A DNA stretch of 64,000 nucleotides from Jejuia sp. UBA6058 (lineage in GTDB: Bacteria; Bacteroidota; Bacteroidia; Flavobacteriales; Flavobacteriaceae). Made by a program: the position numbers and the translations under genes. The notes under the pieces were generated by a model, which ran no database searches, was not told the origin of the DNA, and saw only the letters and a program-made list of their open reading frames with translations. This document shows, piece by piece, positions 25,780 to 34,311 of the stretch; the stretch's first letter is position 1; the number at the start of each line of letters is the position of its first letter. The stretch covers positions 485,305 to 549,304 of the forward strand of contig DIYI01000009.1 in assembly GCA_002428965.1 (NCBI GenBank). Reading direction: 5' to 3'.

Positions 25780-26412
25780 CTATTTTTTGTTTTGGTTTAT
25801 TAATAATTCTTTTGATTTGTTAATATGTAATCTTGTTAATCTTTCGGCTTCTTCAGCATCTCCATTTTCAATAGCACTAATTATATTAAAGTGTTCTTCC
25901 AATGTTTCTTCTGGCGTTCTCACCAAACCATGTCCTACAACTTTATCGTGGATGTTGCTAAAAAAGTAAACATTATCCAATGGTTTATTACCTGTTAGTT
26001 TTATTAGCAATGAGTGGAATACTTCATCAGCCTCGGCATAATCATTCTCGTCTATATTATCATTTGACAAAAATGGTGTAAAACAGCCTTTTAATTTTTT
26101 TACTATTGAAGGATCTTTTTTGTTAGCTAGTAGTCTTGCAGCCATTCCTTCTAACGCCTCTCTGCACACATAAATATCAATAATTTCATCGTAATTCAAG
26201 GCTCTAATATACATACCTCTCCTTGGTATACTTTCTACCAAATATTCATTCTCTAAAGCTAAAAGTGCCTTCATTAAAGGCGTTCTGCTTACGCCAAGTT
26301 CTTCGGCTATTTTTTCTTGAATTATTTTTTCGCCTTGTTTTAATTCACCATTGCGAATCATTTCTTTAAGGCGCTTATATATAGGCTGACTTAGGTCTGT
26401 ATATTCTATCAT
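25780..26412 (-). CDS. GntR family regulator, FCD (FadR) subgroup
   Basis: Starts at ATG 26412 (MIEYTDLSQPIYKRLKEMIRNGELKQGEKI); the frame to 26439 would make the operator palindrome coding. Winged HTH 'IQEKIAEELGVSRTPLMKALLALENEYLVESIPRRGMYI', then the all-helical FCD domain with metal/effector residues in 'IYVCREALEGMAARLLA', 'DEVFHSLLIKLTGN' and 'EHFNIISAIENGDAEEAERLTRLHI'. Local regulator of the acid-sugar operon, whose dehydrogenase gene starts 4 bp after it ends. Confidence 0.9.
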   Translation of the reverse strand: MIEYTDLSQPIYKRLKEMIRNGELKQGEKIIQEKIAEELGVSRTPLMKALLALENEYLVESIPRRGMYIRALNYDEIIDIYVCREALEGMAARLLANKKDPSIVKKLKGCFTPFLSNDNIDENDYAEADEVFHSLLIKLTGNKPLDNVYFFSNIHDKVVGHGLVRTPEETLEEHFNIISAIENGDAEEAERLTRLHINKSKELLINQNKK

Positions 26413-26417
26413 AATAT

Positions 26418-26437
26418 GTATTTTGTATACAAAATAC
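26418..26437 (-). promoter_or_regulatory. 20-bp perfect palindrome, operator of the FCD regulator
   Basis: Two arms GTATTTTGTA / TACAAAATAC meet without spacer, 6 bp upstream of the start at 26412. The core TTGTATACAA fits the T-x-G-T...A-C-x-A pattern bound by GntR-family proteins. Confidence 0.7.
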
Positions 26438-26541
26438 AATAATACAATTTATTTAACAAAAAAGAATAGTTATACTTCTTTTTAAAGCAACTTATCAACC
26501 TAAAAGCTAGAAAAATTGTTTTAATAATTTCACTAAAAGCA

Positions 26542-27555
26542 CTAAAACTTTAGAGATGAAGCTCTTATAATCAAATCAATATCCAAAACCTGCGAATCTT
26601 TTACCTTAGTTTTATCTTCAATCTGAGAAATAAGCATGTGTGATGCCATTTTTCCCATATCAAAATCAGGTTGATTAATTGTGGTTAAACTTGGTTCAAT
26701 AACAGAAGAAATAGGATCGTTATTAAATCCAACCACGGCAATATCATTTGGAATGTTAATTCCTTCCATTTTAAGATGCTTTATAGCACCAATGGCAGCA
26801 GTATCATTCGAAGAATATATACCATCAATATTTCCTAATTCTAAGGCTCTTTTTGTGGAGGCAATACCATCCGCTTCCGATAATTTGGATTCTATAATAA
26901 GAGATGCATCGAATTGTATATTATATTTCTGAAGAGCGTCTAAGTACCCTTGTTTTCTGTTTTTATATAAATCGACTAATTGAGGGCCTGCAAAATGAAC
27001 TATACGCTTACACCCATTTTGTATGAGATGTTCTGTTGCCTTAAAACTTGCTTTATAATCGTTGATACTGATACTTGTACAGCCTTCAAAATAACGAGGC
27101 CTATCATAAAACACAATAGAACCTCCATGATTTAAATAAGGCCTAAGATGATCTAGACTTTCAGTTTGCATTGACGTTGAAATTAAAATCCCATCAACGC
27201 GATTTGAGAATAACGTCGCCATAATTTTTTTTTCGCGCTCTAAACTTTCAAGGGACTGACAAATAATAACACTATAACCTTTTTCATAGGCTGTTTCTTC
27301 AATTCCTGAGATTACATTGGAGAAAAAATTTCGGGACAATCTAGGTACCACCACTCCAATAGTATATGTTTTATTAGTCCTTAAATTCGATGCTAAACTA
27401 TTACGTTGATATCCCAGTTCAGAAGCTTTGGCAAGAATCCTTTCTTTGGTTTTTTCTGAAACCCTCGGACTATCATTTAATGCCCTTGATACCGTAGAAC
27501 TATCAATATTTAAAGCTTTGGATATGTCGTGAATGGTAATTTTCCCAGAATTCAT
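26542..27555 (-). CDS. LacI family transcriptional regulator of the uronate module
   Basis: 337 residues: HTH 'TIHDISKALNIDSSTVSRALNDSPRVSEKTKERILAKASELGYQRN', hinge 'NLRTNKTYTIGVVVPRLSRNFFS', effector domain with 'DGILISTSMQ', 'IVFYDRPRYFEGCTSISINDYKASF', 'GIYSSNDTAAIGAIKHLK'. Downstream of GH105 on the same strand (18 bp gap). Best candidate to bind the 24-bp palindrome in the GH105/kduI divergent promoter region. Confidence 0.92.
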   Translation of the reverse strand: MNSGKITIHDISKALNIDSSTVSRALNDSPRVSEKTKERILAKASELGYQRNSLASNLRTNKTYTIGVVVPRLSRNFFSNVISGIEETAYEKGYSVIICQSLESLEREKKIMATLFSNRVDGILISTSMQTESLDHLRPYLNHGGSIVFYDRPRYFEGCTSISINDYKASFKATEHLIQNGCKRIVHFAGPQLVDLYKNRKQGYLDALQKYNIQFDASLIIESKLSEADGIASTKRALELGNIDGIYSSNDTAAIGAIKHLKMEGINIPNDIAVVGFNNDPISSVIEPSLTTINQPDFDMGKMASHMLISQIEDKTKVKDSQVLDIDLIIRASSLKF

Positions 27556-27573
27556 TCAGCCAATTTAGTAAAC

Positions 27574-28701
27574 TTATTTATAAAGTTTATAAACCTCAGA
27601 ACCTGCTGCTAAAAATGCACCTGTACCATACACTTCTGTTTTATCCGCCCATGCTTTACCTGGAGCAGCACCAATGGGTTGTACATAACCTAACATTCCA
27701 TCTTCGGTAATATAAGATGTTAGGGCATTCCACGCTTTATACACTACCGGTTCAAAACCTTCGGCATCCAAAATACCTTGATTTATTCCCCATGCAATTC
27801 CAAATGTAAAAAACGAGGTGCCGCTAGTTTCTGGGGTTGGATAAAATTTGTCTCCTAATAAGCTCATTGCCCAATGCCCCTTATCTGTTTGAATATCTTT
27901 CAGTTTATTCGCCATGTTTTTATAAATATCGAGGAAGTAACGATACTCGTCGGTGTCCTTATTTAATTCATTAAGTATGTTTACCAAACCTGCAAACACC
28001 CAACCATTACCTCTTGCCCAAAATACTTTTGTGCCATTGTCTAGTTTGGTTTTAAAACGTTCGTCTCTGTAGTACAAATATTCCTCTGTATCAAATAAAA
28101 AATCGGTAGTGGCTTTAAACTCTTCCACCATAAAATCCAAATATTTCTTTTCTCCAGTAATGTTATACAATTTTGCCCATACAGGTGGAGACATAAATAA
28201 AGCATCACACCAATTCCAACGGTCTTGATGAAAAGGGGTTCTCCAGTTTAAAATACTTTTAGAAGGATGATACATTATAAAATCAAACTGTTTTAATGTC
28301 GGTTCAATCATTACACTATCCCCGTATTTTCTATACAACTCGCAGTAAAGTTGCCCAATAGTATGATCATCCGCATGATACTGACGTTTATGCAATTTCC
28401 ATTCTTGTTCATCTCCTATATTGCGCAACCAGTTATAATACTTTTCATCCCCAGTCATTTCTGCAAGTTTCAACATACCCACATAAAGTGCTCCGTTAGT
28501 CCACGCCGCAGGATGATGAGGGTGTTTTCTACCACTGTATGTATCCCTAAAGTGCACCATTTGCCAATCAGCAACGCGTTTCATTTCCTTTTTAACTCGT
28601 CTTGGTTTTATCTTTTGCCCATGTACAACATTCAAATTCAGCAATAATAATGCAGCTATCAGTATTACAATTGTATTAGCGTTGCTCAACTTAAGTCTCA
28701 T
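27574..28701 (-). CDS. GH105 (GH88/105) unsaturated glucuronyl/galacturonyl hydrolase
   Basis: 375 residues, signal peptide (start to VVHG-Q), then an (alpha/alpha)6 barrel: 'HPAAWTNGALYVGMLKLAEMTGDEKYYNWLRNIGDEQEWKLHKRQYHADDHTIGQLYCELY', 'RWNWCDALFMSPPVWAKLYNITGEKKY', 'FWARGNGWVFAGLVNIL', 'SFFTFGIAWGINQGIL'. The acidic pair in 'ADDHT' and the Asp in 'CDALFM' are the catalytic positions. Removes the unsaturated uronic acid that lyases leave at the non-reducing end. Divergent from kduI. Confidence 0.92.
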   Translation of the reverse strand: MRLKLSNANTIVILIAALLLLNLNVVHGQKIKPRRVKKEMKRVADWQMVHFRDTYSGRKHPHHPAAWTNGALYVGMLKLAEMTGDEKYYNWLRNIGDEQEWKLHKRQYHADDHTIGQLYCELYRKYGDSVMIEPTLKQFDFIMYHPSKSILNWRTPFHQDRWNWCDALFMSPPVWAKLYNITGEKKYLDFMVEEFKATTDFLFDTEEYLYYRDERFKTKLDNGTKVFWARGNGWVFAGLVNILNELNKDTDEYRYFLDIYKNMANKLKDIQTDKGHWAMSLLGDKFYPTPETSGTSFFTFGIAWGINQGILDAEGFEPVVYKAWNALTSYITEDGMLGYVQPIGAAPGKAWADKTEVYGTGAFLAAGSEVYKLYK

Positions 28702-28752
28702 TTCAATATATTTAGTCGTGTTTTATAACCTTGTAAATATATTAAAAAAACA

Positions 28753-28777
28753 AAAAATACAATCGATTGTATTTTTG
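28753..28777. promoter_or_regulatory. 24-bp perfect palindrome (LacI operator) with overlapping -7 box
   Basis: Perfect palindrome from 28753 to 28776, centre AATCGATT, arms extending to AAAAATAC/GTATTTTT. It lies in the divergent gap between GH105 and kduI. TATTTTTG (28770-28777), a TAnnTTTG -7 type box for the kduI direction, overlaps the right arm, so binding would block transcription. No convincing -33 TTG was found at 19 bp. Confidence 0.7.
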
Positions 28778-28830
28778 AATAAAATGATTATTTTTACTCC
28801 ACTTTTAGAAAACCACAATTTAAACAACGA

Positions 28831-29673
28831 ATGGAATCAAATTTTGAAGTGAGATACGCCGCTTCTCCTAGAGAGGTAAAGTGCATGGATACCCAACAAC
28901 TAAGAGATGAATTTTTAGTTCAAAGTATTTTTGAAATTGATAAACTCAACTTTGTGTATTCTCATTACGACAGATATATTGTTGCTGGTGTTGTACCTGT
29001 GAAAAAAAGCATATCACTTGAAACCATCGATCCTTTAAAGGCAGATTACTTTTTAGAACGACGTGAATTAGGTGTTATTAATATTGGCGGTTCTGGTTCT
29101 ATTCTAGTTGATGGCACAACATATAATTTAGAACACAAAGAAGCTTTATATGTTGGACAAGGCAATAAAGAGGTTGTTTTTTCCAGTAATTCTGAAGATC
29201 AGCCAGCGAAATTTTACATTAACTCTACACCTTCGCATAAATCATATCCTATAAAAAAAATTGGTATTGAAGATGTTGAAGTTGTAGAACTTGGTGCCCC
29301 TGAAACTGTAAATGCAAGAACGCTTAGAAAATACATAGTGAATAGCGTTGTAGATGTATGTCAGCTTCAAATGGGAATGACTACTATCAAATCTGGCAGT
29401 TGTTGGAACACCATGCCTGCACATGTGCATGATAGACGCATGGAAGTGTATTGTTATACAGATGTTCCAGAAGGACAATCGGTATGCCATTTTATGGGGC
29501 AACCTGATGAAACGCGTCATATTTGGATGCAAAATGAAGAAGCTGTAATTTCTCCACCATGGTCTATTCACTCAGGTGCGGGCACCAGTAACTACACGTT
29601 TATTTGGGGAATGGCTGGCGAGAATTTAGACTATTCAGATATGGATATTGCGAAAATCACCGATTTAAAATAA
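28831..29673 (+). CDS. kduI: 5-dehydro-4-deoxy-D-glucuronate isomerase
   Basis: 280 residues, whole-length match to the KduI cupin: 'RYAASPREVKCMDTQQLRDEFLVQSIF' at the start, 'RRELGVINIGGSGSI', and the zinc site 'MPAHVHDRRMEVYCYTDVP' plus 'HIWMQNEEAVISPPWSIHSGAGTSNYTFIWGMAGEN'. It isomerises the ring-opened unsaturated uronate (DKI-type) to the 2,5-diketo form used by KduD. Together with GH105 it handles unsaturated uronates. First gene of the plus-strand operon to 38511. Confidence 0.95.
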   Translation: MESNFEVRYAASPREVKCMDTQQLRDEFLVQSIFEIDKLNFVYSHYDRYIVAGVVPVKKSISLETIDPLKADYFLERRELGVINIGGSGSILVDGTTYNLEHKEALYVGQGNKEVVFSSNSEDQPAKFYINSTPSHKSYPIKKIGIEDVEVVELGAPETVNARTLRKYIVNSVVDVCQLQMGMTTIKSGSCWNTMPAHVHDRRMEVYCYTDVPEGQSVCHFMGQPDETRHIWMQNEEAVISPPWSIHSGAGTSNYTFIWGMAGENLDYSDMDIAKITDLK

Positions 29674-29677
29674 AATC

Positions 29678-30877
29678 ATGAAACCAGCTAAACTTTTTTT
29701 AACTTTTGTTTCTTGCCTCTTAGCCTTTTCCTGTTTTCAAAAAGAAGAATCTTTTGCCGTTGTTGTAACTAACACATTAGATTTGGACAGACAATTTGAA
29801 ACTGTAGAAATTTCAAAATCGTTTTTGGGTATTGAAAGTTTGAATAGTTTCGGAATAATAGACGTTGAAAGTGGAGACACGTTAGTCTCTCAATTGGTTG
29901 ATGAAAATGGTGATGATATTATCGATCTTCTTTTATTTCAACCTGAAATAAAGGCGAATTCTGAAAAAACTTTCCAACTCATTTCAATTCCTGAAGACAG
30001 TACTACTTCTGAAGAAAAAATATGCTATTCCCGTTTTGTACCAGAACGTACCGACGATTATACTTGGGAAAACAACAAAGTGGCCTTTAGAACATTTGGC
30101 CCCAACGCCCAATATAGATTTGAAAATAAATTAAAAGAAGCCACCTTAACTAGTGGAATTGATGCTTGGTTGAAACGTGTAGAGTATTCTATTATTGACA
30201 AATGGTACAAAAAGTACACTGATAAAACAGGATCGTATCATAAAGACACAGGAGAAGGTTTAGATAATTTTCATGTGGGTAAAAGTCGTGGAGTTGGAGG
30301 AATTGCTTTCAAAAAAGATAGCATCTACTATACTTCGAAAAACTTCATAAACTACAAAACCATTTGCAACGGCCCTATCAGAACTAGTTTTATTCTGGAC
30401 TATGGTACTTGGGATGCCAATGGAACAATGATTACAGAATCCAAAAAAATAAGTTTAGACTATGGTAATAATCTTTCAAAAATTGAACTCTCCATTAATG
30501 GCGTTGATACAATTTCAGCTGGTTTAACCTTACACGAAAAAGATGGTGTGGTTACTTCTCATAAAGATGAAACATGGTTAAATTACTGGCAACCACATGC
30601 CGATTCTAAATTAGGTACGGCAATTGTAACCTCATCATTATTTCATATCGATTCTGAGAAATATGAAACAGATAAGAAAGATCTGAGTCATGCATTCATG
30701 CATTTGAAAGTGATTAATGGCATAACTGTATATTATTCTGGCTTCACATGGCAAAAAAGTGAGCAATTTAAAAATCAATATGAATGGGAAAAGTATTTGA
30801 GTGATTTTTCAAAGAAAGTTGATGACCCACTAAGACTTTCCATGGCCTTAAAAAAAACATTTATTGAAGCTAATTAA
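29678..30877 (+). CDS. DUF4861 family lipoprotein
   Basis: 399 residues; lipoprotein signal (LLAFSC, Cys 19). A beta-rich protein beginning 'VVVTNTLDLDRQFETVEISK' with 'ENNKVAFRTFGPNAQYRFENK', 'YHKDTGEGLDNFHVGKSRGVGGIA' and 'CNGPIRTSFILDYGTW', matching DUF4861, a family found mainly in uronic-acid loci of Bacteroidetes. Function not established; an accessory carbohydrate enzyme acting outside the cytoplasm is likely. 4 bp after kduI. Confidence 0.8.
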   Translation: MKPAKLFLTFVSCLLAFSCFQKEESFAVVVTNTLDLDRQFETVEISKSFLGIESLNSFGIIDVESGDTLVSQLVDENGDDIIDLLLFQPEIKANSEKTFQLISIPEDSTTSEEKICYSRFVPERTDDYTWENNKVAFRTFGPNAQYRFENKLKEATLTSGIDAWLKRVEYSIIDKWYKKYTDKTGSYHKDTGEGLDNFHVGKSRGVGGIAFKKDSIYYTSKNFINYKTICNGPIRTSFILDYGTWDANGTMITESKKISLDYGNNLSKIELSINGVDTISAGLTLHEKDGVVTSHKDETWLNYWQPHADSKLGTAIVTSSLFHIDSEKYETDKKDLSHAFMHLKVINGITVYYSGFTWQKSEQFKNQYEWEKYLSDFSKKVDDPLRLSMALKKTFIEAN

Positions 30878-30882
30878 AGTTT

Positions 30883-31689
30883 ATGAATCTATTCGATATA
30901 AAAGATAAAGTTATCATCATAACAGGAGGTTATGGTGTATTAGGATCTAGCATTGCAAAACACTTGGTGGATTCTGGTGGCAAAGTCGCAATTTTAGGTC
31001 GAGATGAAGACAAGGCAAAAACATTTGCGAATAAATTGTCTTCCACAAATGCTATAGGTTTAAAAGCGGATGTTTTGGACAAGGAAAATTTGACTTCGGT
31101 TAAAGATACAATTCTCAACACTTGGGATCGAATCGACGTTTTAATTAATGCTGCTGGTGGCAATATGCCAGGGGCTACCATAGCACCGAGCGATTCATTA
31201 TTCGATATGTCTATGAACGATTTTAAAAAAGTTACAGATCTAAATTTAATGGGTACGGTAATACCCTCATTAATTTTTGGAAAACATATGGCGCATGAAA
31301 ACGAGGGATCAATTATTAATGTGTCTTCCATGGCAGTGCCACAGGCTTTAACTAGGGTTGTTGGTTACTCCGCATCTAAGGCTGCCATGGAAAATTTCAC
31401 CCGTTGGATGGCAGTAGATATGGCGTTAAAATATGGTGATAATATTAGAGTGAATGCCATTGCTCCTGGGTTTTTTATCGCAGATCAAAACAGAAGACTA
31501 TTAACTAATGAAGATGGCTCTTTAACTGATAGAGGTAATACTATAATTAATAACACCCCTATGAAACGTTTTGGAGATTCTAAAGAACTAAACGGAGCAG
31601 TACATCTACTTTGTAGTAACGCCTCAAAATTTATGACAGGAACTGTAATACCTATTGATGGTGGCTTTGGGGCTTTTAGTGGGGTTTAA
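30883..31689 (+). CDS. SDR oxidoreductase, probable D-mannonate (fructuronate) reductase
   Basis: 268 residues: 'VIIITGGYGVLGSSIAKHL' (T-G-x3-G-x-G nucleotide motif), 'DVLINAAGGNMPGAT', catalytic Ser in 'IINVSSMA', Y-x3-K as 'YSASKAAMENF', 'IRVNAIAPGFF'. SDR proteins of this type sit with uxuA and uxaC in Bacteroidetes and Thermotoga and reduce fructuronate to mannonate in place of the long-chain UxuB; the same context here supports that role (inference). 5 bp downstream of the DUF4861 gene. Confidence 0.85.
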   Translation: MNLFDIKDKVIIITGGYGVLGSSIAKHLVDSGGKVAILGRDEDKAKTFANKLSSTNAIGLKADVLDKENLTSVKDTILNTWDRIDVLINAAGGNMPGATIAPSDSLFDMSMNDFKKVTDLNLMGTVIPSLIFGKHMAHENEGSIINVSSMAVPQALTRVVGYSASKAAMENFTRWMAVDMALKYGDNIRVNAIAPGFFIADQNRRLLTNEDGSLTDRGNTIINNTPMKRFGDSKELNGAVHLLCSNASKFMTGTVIPIDGGFGAFSGV

Positions 31690-31708
31690 TAATAGATAAT
31701 ATAATTAA

Positions 31709-33139
31709 ATGACTTTTCTTAAATGTATTTTAACGGTACTGGTTTTGGCAACAAGCTTAAGTTGTCAAAAGGCTGTTAAAATCCAGAAGAAAAAGAACAT
31801 TTTGTTATTGTGTATTGATGATTTAAGACCCGAATTAGCGTCTTTTGGAAAAACTTACATACATTCTCCAAACATAGATGCGCTTGCCAAAAAAGGACGG
31901 GCCTTCCATAACCACTATGTAAACTCTCCTAGTTGTGGACCTTCGAGATACACCTTACTTACAGGCACCTACGGTACGTTTAAGAATGATGCTATTTTTA
32001 AAAGAGCTGAAAAACTAAAAAGCGAACCAAATTCTGTGACGGTAAGTATGCCAGAATGGTTTAAACAAAATGGGTATACTACTGTCTCCGTTGGAAAAGT
32101 ATCGCATCACTCAGGTGGTTTAGGCGGACAAGATTGGAACGATCCAAATATTGTTGAAATGCCCAATGCTTGGGATAAGAGCTTAATGCCAGTTGCAGAA
32201 TGGCAGCACCCAAGAGGTTCAATGCATGGGCTAGCTAATGGTGAAATTAGAAGTAAAGTGAAAAGCACAATGGATGTATTTCAATCCGTTGAAGGCGAAG
32301 ACACCATTTATCCCGATGGCCATATTACCAATGAAGCACTTAATCAACTTAAGTCTTTATCTACTTTAGAAAAGCCATTTTTTTTAGCAGTTGGACTCAT
32401 AAAGCCACATCTGCCTTTTGGTTCTCCAAAGAAATATATGTCTTTTTATGACAATGTAGATATCCCAGAACCTCAAAATACTGACAAACCTCAACATCCT
32501 TCTACTTGGCATAAATCGGGAGAATTCTTTCGTTATAATACATGGAGAAAAGATCCCAGAACTGATAAAGATTTTGCTAAAGAGGTTCGTTCCCACTACG
32601 CGTCTTGTGTGAGTTATGTAGATGCCAATGTGGGTAAAATAATCTCAAAATTAAGAGCACTGAACATTGATAAAAATACGGTTATTGTACTTTGGGGAGA
32701 TCATGGTTGGAATCTGGGAGAACATAATATATGGGGGAAACATAATTTGTTTGAAGAAGCGTTACGATCGCCATTAATTATTATAGACCCTAGTTTAGAG
32801 CATGCAGGTAAGAAAACGAACGCCATTGTGGAAACTGTAGACCTATTTCCAACCCTTTGTGATCTGACTAAAATAGAGACTCCAGATTTTGTAGACGGTG
32901 TTTCACTTAAGCCTATTTTAGACAATCCAAATAGTAAAGGACACTATGCGTATTCGTACAACGGTGGAGGCAAAACTATTAGAACAGAAACCTATAGATT
33001 TACAAAATTAAAAAGTGGAGATTATGAATTGTATAATCACATTGAAGATCCAGATGAAGTGAGCAACATAGCGCATTCAAACCCTGAAATCATAAAAGAA
33101 TTAGAAATCCTTCTTAATAAAAAGGAGGCTATTCATTAA
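31709..33139 (+). CDS. Family S1 sulfatase, iduronate-2-sulfatase-like lipoprotein
   Basis: 476 residues; lipobox (S-L-S-C, Cys 19). Metal Asp pair in 'LLCIDDLRPELASFG', formylglycine motif C76-G-P-S-R ('NSPSCGPSRYTLLTG'), 'GKVSHH', 'AVGLIKPHLPFGSPKKYM', 'WGDHGWNLGEHNIWGKHNLFEEALRSPLIII'. The Cys must be matured by an anaerobic sulfatase-maturating enzyme or FGE that is not in this window. Removes sulfate, probably from a sulfated uronic acid. Nearby genes point to a sulfated glucuronate/iduronate-containing glycan. Confidence 0.9.
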   Translation: MTFLKCILTVLVLATSLSCQKAVKIQKKKNILLLCIDDLRPELASFGKTYIHSPNIDALAKKGRAFHNHYVNSPSCGPSRYTLLTGTYGTFKNDAIFKRAEKLKSEPNSVTVSMPEWFKQNGYTTVSVGKVSHHSGGLGGQDWNDPNIVEMPNAWDKSLMPVAEWQHPRGSMHGLANGEIRSKVKSTMDVFQSVEGEDTIYPDGHITNEALNQLKSLSTLEKPFFLAVGLIKPHLPFGSPKKYMSFYDNVDIPEPQNTDKPQHPSTWHKSGEFFRYNTWRKDPRTDKDFAKEVRSHYASCVSYVDANVGKIISKLRALNIDKNTVIVLWGDHGWNLGEHNIWGKHNLFEEALRSPLIIIDPSLEHAGKKTNAIVETVDLFPTLCDLTKIETPDFVDGVSLKPILDNPNSKGHYAYSYNGGGKTIRTETYRFTKLKSGDYELYNHIEDPDEVSNIAHSNPEIIKELEILLNKKEAIH

Positions 33140-33144
33140 TTAAA

Positions 33145-34311
33145 ATGAAGCAAACATTTAGATGGTTCGGTGAAACGGACTCTGTAAAATTATCCGATAT
33201 TAAACAAGCAGGTGCAACTGGCGTTGTTACTGCTCTACATCATATTTCAAATGGCGAAGTTTGGGAGATAGATGAAATTCAAAAAGTAAAAAACACCATT
33301 GAAAATGCTGGTTTAGAATGGACATTTATTGAGAGTATTCCCATTCATGAAAACATAAAACTAAAACAAGGTGATTATTTACAGCGAATTGAAAATTACA
33401 AACAAAGTTTAAAAAACGTAGCACAATGTGGTATTAAAAATGTTTGCTACAACTTTATGCCTGTTTTAGATTGGACCCGTACACACTTATTTTGGCAACT
33501 AGAAGATAGTAGTACAGCACTACGATTTGACAAAGTTGAAATGGCTGCTTTTGAAGCATTTATAATGAAACGAGACGATGTTGCTAGTAATTATGATGAA
33601 ATTATTTTAAAAAAAGCTGAAGTCCGATTTAATGAAATGACTCAGGCCGAAAAACAACGTTTAGAAGATAGCATCCTAAAAGGTTTGCCAGGAACGGTTG
33701 ATGATCTTTCCATCCCTGTTTTTAAAGAAATGATTGCGCAATACAAAAACATATCTCATGACGATTTAAAAGAAAACCTAAGTTACTTTTTAAACGAAGT
33801 AATTCCAGTTTGTGAAAAGTTAGGTATTAAAATGGCAATTCATCCAGACGATCCTCCTTTTGATATTATGGGCTTACCTAGAATCATTACCTCTGAAACT
33901 GATTTAGAAGATTTGGTGAATTTTATTGACAGTCCTTCCAATGGCATTACATTTTGCACAGGATCTTTAGGCGCAAATCCTAAGAATGATTTACCCAAAA
34001 TGATTGAAAAGTTTAAAGATAAAATTCACTTTCTTCACCTTAGAAATGTAAAAAGAGAACCTGATGGCAGTTTTTATGAAGACAATCATTTAGATGGATC
34101 ATCAGATATGTATGAAATCGTAAAATCAGTTTTAAAAATTGAAAAAGAACGAGACTTATCTATCCCAATGCGTCCAGATCATGGGCATCAAATGTTGGAT
34201 GATTTAAAAAACGACAATGCCTATGCAGGTTATACTGCCATAGGGAGATTGAGAGGGTTAGCAGAATTGAGAGGGTTGGAGCTTGGAATTTTAAAGAGTA
34301 ATGTACTATGA
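33145..34311 (+). CDS. uxuA: D-mannonate dehydratase
   Basis: 388 residues, TIM-barrel UxuA: 'TFRWFGETDSVKLSDIKQAGATGVVTALHHI', 'YNFMPVLDWTRT', 'MAIHPDDPPFDIMGLPRI', 'TFCTGSLGA', 'IHFLHLRNVKRE', 'MRPDHGHQMLDD'. Converts D-mannonate to 2-keto-3-deoxygluconate. Ends overlapping the uxaC start (ATGA). Confidence 0.95.
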   Translation: MKQTFRWFGETDSVKLSDIKQAGATGVVTALHHISNGEVWEIDEIQKVKNTIENAGLEWTFIESIPIHENIKLKQGDYLQRIENYKQSLKNVAQCGIKNVCYNFMPVLDWTRTHLFWQLEDSSTALRFDKVEMAAFEAFIMKRDDVASNYDEIILKKAEVRFNEMTQAEKQRLEDSILKGLPGTVDDLSIPVFKEMIAQYKNISHDDLKENLSYFLNEVIPVCEKLGIKMAIHPDDPPFDIMGLPRIITSETDLEDLVNFIDSPSNGITFCTGSLGANPKNDLPKMIEKFKDKIHFLHLRNVKREPDGSFYEDNHLDGSSDMYEIVKSVLKIEKERDLSIPMRPDHGHQMLDDLKNDNAYAGYTAIGRLRGLAELRGLELGILKSNVL

